Shown: in pieces, positions 60,126 to 64,000 of the stretch
How the letters are laid out: each line of letters begins with the position of its first letter
Position numbering within the stretch: position 1 is the first letter of the stretch
From: G942493375 sp942493375
Lineage (GTDB): Bacteria > Armatimonadota > UBA5829
Length of the DNA: 64,000 bases
Assembly: GCA_942493375.1 (NCBI GenBank)
Contig: OW818698.1
Location: forward strand, 4,092,001-4,156,000
Direction of reading: 5' to 3'
Program-made: the position numbers and the translations under genes
Notes under the pieces: model-generated
The model's input: only the letters and a program-made list of their open reading frames with translations
Told to the model about the DNA's origin: nothing
Databases searched by the model: none

Positions 60126-62615
60126 ATGCGCTGTCCCATTGAATTATTACTAATAATATCTGCCATAGTGTGCACTTCGCTGTGTGCGTTCGGAGCAACA
60201 CCAGTTAAGGGAGAACTCTTTGATGCTCGAAAGTGGGTGTCGGAGCATTTTAAACAGGCTCCCAGGCTAAAAAATACTCCAACAACTAATACCCGGCTGG
60301 TTTCAGGACTCCAAGTAGTAATGAATTACGGACCTGTGCAGCAAAATGCACGGGGTGGACTGCCTCTGAAAATTGCTGACAAAACCTATACCAGGGGGCT
60401 GTTCACTCATGCTCGGAGTAAAATTAAGGTTCACCTACCCGGACCAGCGAGGGCATTCACATCCATGGTTGGAATCGACACCAATGGTGAATACACCGGT
60501 GGTAGCGTGGAGTTTGTGGTCAATGCTGCTGGAAAAGAACTCTTCCGTTCGCCGATAATGCACCGCGGAGAGCCTGCGATTCCAATCAATGTCGACCTCA
60601 ATGGCGCGACAGATTTTGTAATCCAGGTGACCGACGCGGGAGATAACTTTAACAGTGACCAGGCAAGCTGGGCTGATGCAAGGGTGACATTGAATGATGG
60701 AAGCGATATCTGGCTTGGAGATATGCCGATATTGAACACCAGCCATGCGAAGAGATCGGGGACTCAACTACCATTTTCGTTCATATACGATGGGAAGAGT
60801 TCAGATGAAATCCTGGGCAACTGGGAGTTCAGGGAAAACATCAAAAAACTGGATGAAGTAAAGACTCAGCGCACTCTAATCTACACCGATCCTGCTACCT
60901 GGTTGGAACTGAAATGTGTGCTGGTGGAGTATGAGGATTTTCCCACTGTCGAGTGGACTCTGTATTTCAAGAATACCGGCAGTGAAGATACTCCCATAAT
61001 AGAAAACATCCAGCCTTTGGATATCCAAATAAAAAAAACCGGCAGCAAAGAATTTATGCTGCACCATTTTATCGGCAGCGTATGTGCTCCTAATGATTTC
61101 CAGTCAATTGAAGCCGTGTTGGATCCAAAGAGCAGCACGCATATTGCAACTAATGGCGGACGCCCGACAGATTCCAATCTTCCTTACTTCAATATAGAGA
61201 CCGGCGATGGTGGAGTTATTGCCGTTGTAAGTTGGGCCGGTCAGTGGGCAGTTGATTTTCTGCGGGATGGCAGCAATGGGGTGCACATCACCGGCGGACA
61301 GGAACTTACACATTTCATACTGCATCCGGGTGAAGAAGTTCGGACTCCGATGTCCGTGCTACAGTTCTACAGGGGTGACTGGATACACGCACAAAACATC
61401 TGGCGGCAGTGGATGTGGACACACAATATTCCCAAGACCAACGGTAAACCAGCGAAACCAATGGCATCAGTCTGCACCGGTAACAGTTACCCGGGAATAA
61501 TTACCAATGCAGCTGAAGAAATGCACTTTTTAAGTAGGTATATAGAAGAGGGAATCAAACCAGATTACTGGTGGCAGGATGCAGGCTGGTATCCCTGCGA
61601 TCCAGATGGCTGGGTAAAAACAGGCACTTGGGAAGTAGAAAAGACTCGCTGGCCAAAAGGTATCAGAGAAGTCAGTGACTACTGCAAGTCTAATGGCATC
61701 AAGACCATCGTCTGGTTTGAACCTGAACGTGTTTTTGCTGACACGTGGCTTACAGAAAACCATCCGGAGTGGATCCTGGGCGGTAAGAATGGCGGACTAC
61801 TAAATCTGGGAGAACACGATTGCCGAATGTGGCTGACTAACCATATTGACAGGATACTGGATGAACAAGGTATTGACCTCTACAGACAGGATTTTAATAT
61901 GGAACCACTGGCCTATTGGAGAGCAAACGATACCGAGGACAGGCAGGGAATAACAGAGATCAAGCATGTCGAAGGCTACTTTGCATATTGGGATGAGTTA
62001 ATCAGGCGGCACCCCGGAATGCTGATCGACTCCTGCGCATCAGGTGGACGCAGAAACGACCTGGAAACCCTCCGCCGTGCTCTTCCACTTTTACGTAGTG
62101 ATTATACCTTTGAACCAGTCGGAGAGCAGTGCCATACATATGGAATATCGTTCTGGATGCCATTCAACGGAACCGGTTTTCTGACTATCGACCCATACCT
62201 GGTCCGAAGCCAGATGAGCCCGGAGTTTACTCTTGGAGTAGATACACGAATAAAAGACCAGGAGTACAACCTGCTCCGTAAACTCTTCCAGGAGTGGAAA
62301 GACGTTTCTGGTTACTATTATGGAGACTACTATCCATTAACTCCATACAGCCTGGATAATAACACTTGGATGGCCTGGCAATTCGACCGACCAGACCAGG
62401 GAGAAGGAATGGTCCAAACCTTCCGCCGTCAAGATTCCACTGAGGAATCAACAACAATCAAGCTGCAAGGCCTAAAAGCAAACGCCACCTACGTGATCAC
62501 TAATCTGGATGAACCAGGTTCCAATCAAATGACCGGTAAAGAGCTGATGTATACCGGCCTGAAAGTAACTTGCCAACCAGTCACAGCCCTGGTCTTTGTA
62601 TATAAAAAGCAATAA
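60126..62615 (+). CDS. Secreted GH36 alpha-galactosidase with NPCBM domain
   Basis: 829 residues; start set at ATG 60126 with AGGAG 6 nt upstream (GTG 60123 is too close). Signal peptide. The NPCBM sugar-binding domain spans roughly residues 30-195 (YTRGLFTHARSKIKVHLPG, DQASWADARVTL). The GH36 part has IDLYRQDFN with nucleophile Asp589 and DSCASGGRRND with acid/base Asp645, the expected retaining pair. GH36 removes alpha-linked galactose. The C-terminal domain is a beta-sandwich. Ends in a stem-loop. Confidence 0.93.
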   Translation: MRCPIELLLIISAIVCTSLCAFGATPVKGELFDARKWVSEHFKQAPRLKNTPTTNTRLVSGLQVVMNYGPVQQNARGGLPLKIADKTYTRGLFTHARSKIKVHLPGPARAFTSMVGIDTNGEYTGGSVEFVVNAAGKELFRSPIMHRGEPAIPINVDLNGATDFVIQVTDAGDNFNSDQASWADARVTLNDGSDIWLGDMPILNTSHAKRSGTQLPFSFIYDGKSSDEILGNWEFRENIKKLDEVKTQRTLIYTDPATWLELKCVLVEYEDFPTVEWTLYFKNTGSEDTPIIENIQPLDIQIKKTGSKEFMLHHFIGSVCAPNDFQSIEAVLDPKSSTHIATNGGRPTDSNLPYFNIETGDGGVIAVVSWAGQWAVDFLRDGSNGVHITGGQELTHFILHPGEEVRTPMSVLQFYRGDWIHAQNIWRQWMWTHNIPKTNGKPAKPMASVCTGNSYPGIITNAAEEMHFLSRYIEEGIKPDYWWQDAGWYPCDPDGWVKTGTWEVEKTRWPKGIREVSDYCKSNGIKTIVWFEPERVFADTWLTENHPEWILGGKNGGLLNLGEHDCRMWLTNHIDRILDEQGIDLYRQDFNMEPLAYWRANDTEDRQGITEIKHVEGYFAYWDELIRRHPGMLIDSCASGGRRNDLETLRRALPLLRSDYTFEPVGEQCHTYGISFWMPFNGTGFLTIDPYLVRSQMSPEFTLGVDTRIKDQEYNLLRKLFQEWKDVSGYYYGDYYPLTPYSLDNNTWMAWQFDRPDQGEGMVQTFRRQDSTEESTTIKLQGLKANATYVITNLDEPGSNQMTGKELMYTGLKVTCQPVTALVFVYKKQ

Positions 62616-62627
62616 AACTAGAGTAGG

Positions 62628-62647
62628 GGAGCACTTCCACGTGCTCC
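62628..62647 (+). terminator. Stem-loop after GH36 gene
   Basis: GGAGCAC and GTGCTCC, 7 bp (extendable), loop TTCCAC. Near-identical to the hairpin downstream of cspA. Confidence 0.55.
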
Positions 62648-62742
62648 TCCAATTCTCACACATCACTCTGCTTTTCGGAACAAATCCTCACTAGATGCTG
62701 TCTCACGGATATCTGATGTAAGTTCATTCGCATTATTCCAGC

Positions 62743-64000
62743 ATGAAGGAAAGCATAGTGAATACACAGTCCCGTAAAAAACGCATATTCAAACGCATCA
62801 TATGGACGCTACTTATTATCATCAGTCTCCACGCTGGTATCACTGCATTGTTGAAATGGAAAGTGAATAGCAGGATCGAAGCACTGCACAGGGCTGGAGA
62901 ACCAATGTATGCTCAGGACATGCTCGGACCACCAATCCCGGACAACCAAAATGGTGCAGTTGAACTCACAAAAGCCATCAAGATCCTGGAATCCAAAACT
63001 CTACCTGCAAATATTGCCGATTATATAAAGTATTCCCGTAAGAAATACAGTGACAAGTGGTGGAAGCAGACTGAAAGAGAATTATATTCACTGGAATGCG
63101 TCTTTCAACTTATCAGAGCTGGTATGCATAAACCTGGTATCAGGTTTGCAGATGACGATCTATTTAGAACAGGTGAGTTTTTTAAATATGATAACAGGCT
63201 TGATCGGGTAAGTAGATTATTACAGTTACAAGCAATCTGTGATGCTCGAAACGGTAGAATGCACCAATCATCTGAGATCATTTTGGATATGATGGCTTTT
63301 TCTCGCAGATTTTTGACAATACATTCTCCAAGTGGTTTTGATAGATACAATATGTTTGGAAACACAAGAACGATTCATGCTTTTCTCAAATATGGAGAAT
63401 TCAACAGAGAAGACTCAAAAAGATTGGATGAGGAGTTAGCAGCATTCCATACGGGTAAATACACCATACGTTATCTAAGAGATAGGAGAATCAGCTTTAT
63501 TAAATATGTTGAATGGCTTCAATCCACTGCTATACCGATCTCAGATGAAAATGAATTGGAAGCGAAAGCCCAGGTAGTAGTCTTTGAACCATTGATACGG
63601 TATGCCGAATTATGCGTTTTGGATTATACAGATAAGGCAATCAAGGGGTATGCAAAAATGGATATACCTGATCGAAAAGAAATTCTTGTTACCCGATGTC
63701 CTTTTGGGACACAGAATTATATTATTAATGAAGGTTATTTTGCATCGCTGGATGCACGTCAGTCTTACAAAAACATCGCGAGAATAGCAATTAAAATCAA
63801 GTCATATAAACGTGACAATGGAGAATACCCCGTTTCCCTAAAAAAGCTTGGTTCTAGTATCCCAACGGATCCATTTACTGGCAAATCATATTACTACGAA
63901 AGAATAAACCGGGGATTCAAGCTGTATGGTAAAGGTATTGAAGGCTCGATTTACCCTTTACCAGAAAAACCAACTCCCGAAGAGAAATTGAGACATGAAG
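62743..64000 (+). CDS. Membrane-anchored protein of unknown function, 3' end cut by window
   Basis: An uninterrupted frame from ATG 62743 to the window edge, at least 419 codons without a stop. GTG 62758 with AAGGA 7 nt upstream is an equally good start. A basic N terminus (QSRKKRIFKRI) precedes a membrane segment (IWTLLIIISLHAGITALL), then a mostly helical, polar region. Near the visible end is YPVSLKKLGSSIPTDPFTGKSYYY, a pattern common to uncharacterised single-pass proteins of Planctomycetota-like genomes. It is the only substantial gene at the right edge. Confidence 0.7.
   Translation, partial: MKESIVNTQSRKKRIFKRIIWTLLIIISLHAGITALLKWKVNSRIEALHRAGEPMYAQDMLGPPIPDNQNGAVELTKAIKILESKTLPANIADYIKYSRKKYSDKWWKQTERELYSLECVFQLIRAGMHKPGIRFADDDLFRTGEFFKYDNRLDRVSRLLQLQAICDARNGRMHQSSEIILDMMAFSRRFLTIHSPSGFDRYNMFGNTRTIHAFLKYGEFNREDSKRLDEELAAFHTGKYTIRYLRDRRISFIKYVEWLQSTAIPISDENELEAKAQVVVFEPLIRYAELCVLDYTDKAIKGYAKMDIPDRKEILVTRCPFGTQNYIINEGYFASLDARQSYKNIARIAIKIKSYKRDNGEYPVSLKKLGSSIPTDPFTGKSYYYERINRGFKLYGKGIEGSIYPLPEKPTPEEKLRHE

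Noticed and set aside
1..64000. Phage, insertion sequence or toxin-antitoxin module
   Set aside because: No transposase, integrase, structural phage gene or toxin-antitoxin pair is visible; the repeated sequences are small palindromes without genes.

Overview
The window is about 47% GC bacterial chromosome with secreted-protein-rich gene content. The mix of DUF4838 and DUF4091/GH123-like proteins, several other secreted glycosidases, a URO-D-superfamily methyltransferase-like protein, SbsA-type Ig-like domains, frequent TTG/GTG starts and a CIRCE-controlled groESL suggests an uncultured Armatimonadota or a related Planctomycetota/Hydrogenedentota-type lineage. This placement is inference from gene content only. 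No rRNA, tRNA, CRISPR array, transposase or prophage gene was found.

Layout. 1-9.2 kb: a secreted TIM-barrel protein cut by the window edge, a lone CheW, two secreted DUF4838 proteins, a Cys-rich protein and a GH84 hexosaminidase. 9.3-26 kb: mainly housekeeping (phosphoribosyltransferase, panD, pcrA/uvrD helicase, a three-gene oxidoreductase-aldolase-SDR operon, rarA, lon, hsp20, larE, osmC, cspA, TPR lipoprotein, DUF1844, ligA). 26-42 kb: a run of secreted glycan-active proteins (GH20 with a small partner, GH29 fucosidase, GH39-like, two DUF4091/GH123-like giants, a GH43-like protein), plus a protein built from three L7/L12 C-terminal-like domains. 42-48 kb: groESL, trxB and an ABC exporter whose permease carries two Ig-like domains. 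48-64 kb: a DUF4091 / 1286-residue multidomain protein / MFS operon, a URO-D-like gene followed by an unrecognised TIM-barrel-like gene, a seven-heme lipoprotein cytochrome, a GH36 alpha-galactosidase with NPCBM, and an edge-truncated membrane-anchored protein.

How the genes work together. The glycosidase set (GH20, GH84, GH29, GH36, GH123-like, DUF4838, GH39) fits stepwise removal of N-acetylhexosamine, fucose and galactose residues from complex heteroglycans. There is no SusC/SusD pair, no sulfatase and no polysaccharide lyase. Most enzymes sit as single genes or pairs with their own hairpins rather than in a classical polysaccharide-utilisation locus; the MFS operon is the only enzyme-plus-transporter cassette visible. 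The 13-15.6 kb operon could process released sugars or sugar acids.

Intergenic DNA is unusually rich in palindromic elements. I see six copies of one hairpin family (TGTCATYCTGA ends), two copies of a second with a constant core and different but self-complementary arms, a 35-bp imperfect hairpin built from an AATAGGAC unit, and a widely spaced inverted repeat built from a CGCAGATTT unit. Several palindromes touch or overlap stop codons. I found no obvious defence, CRISPR or toxin system. The strongest candidates for something undescribed are the triple L7/L12-CTD protein, the Ig-bearing ABC permease and the MFS-linked secreted enzyme operon.
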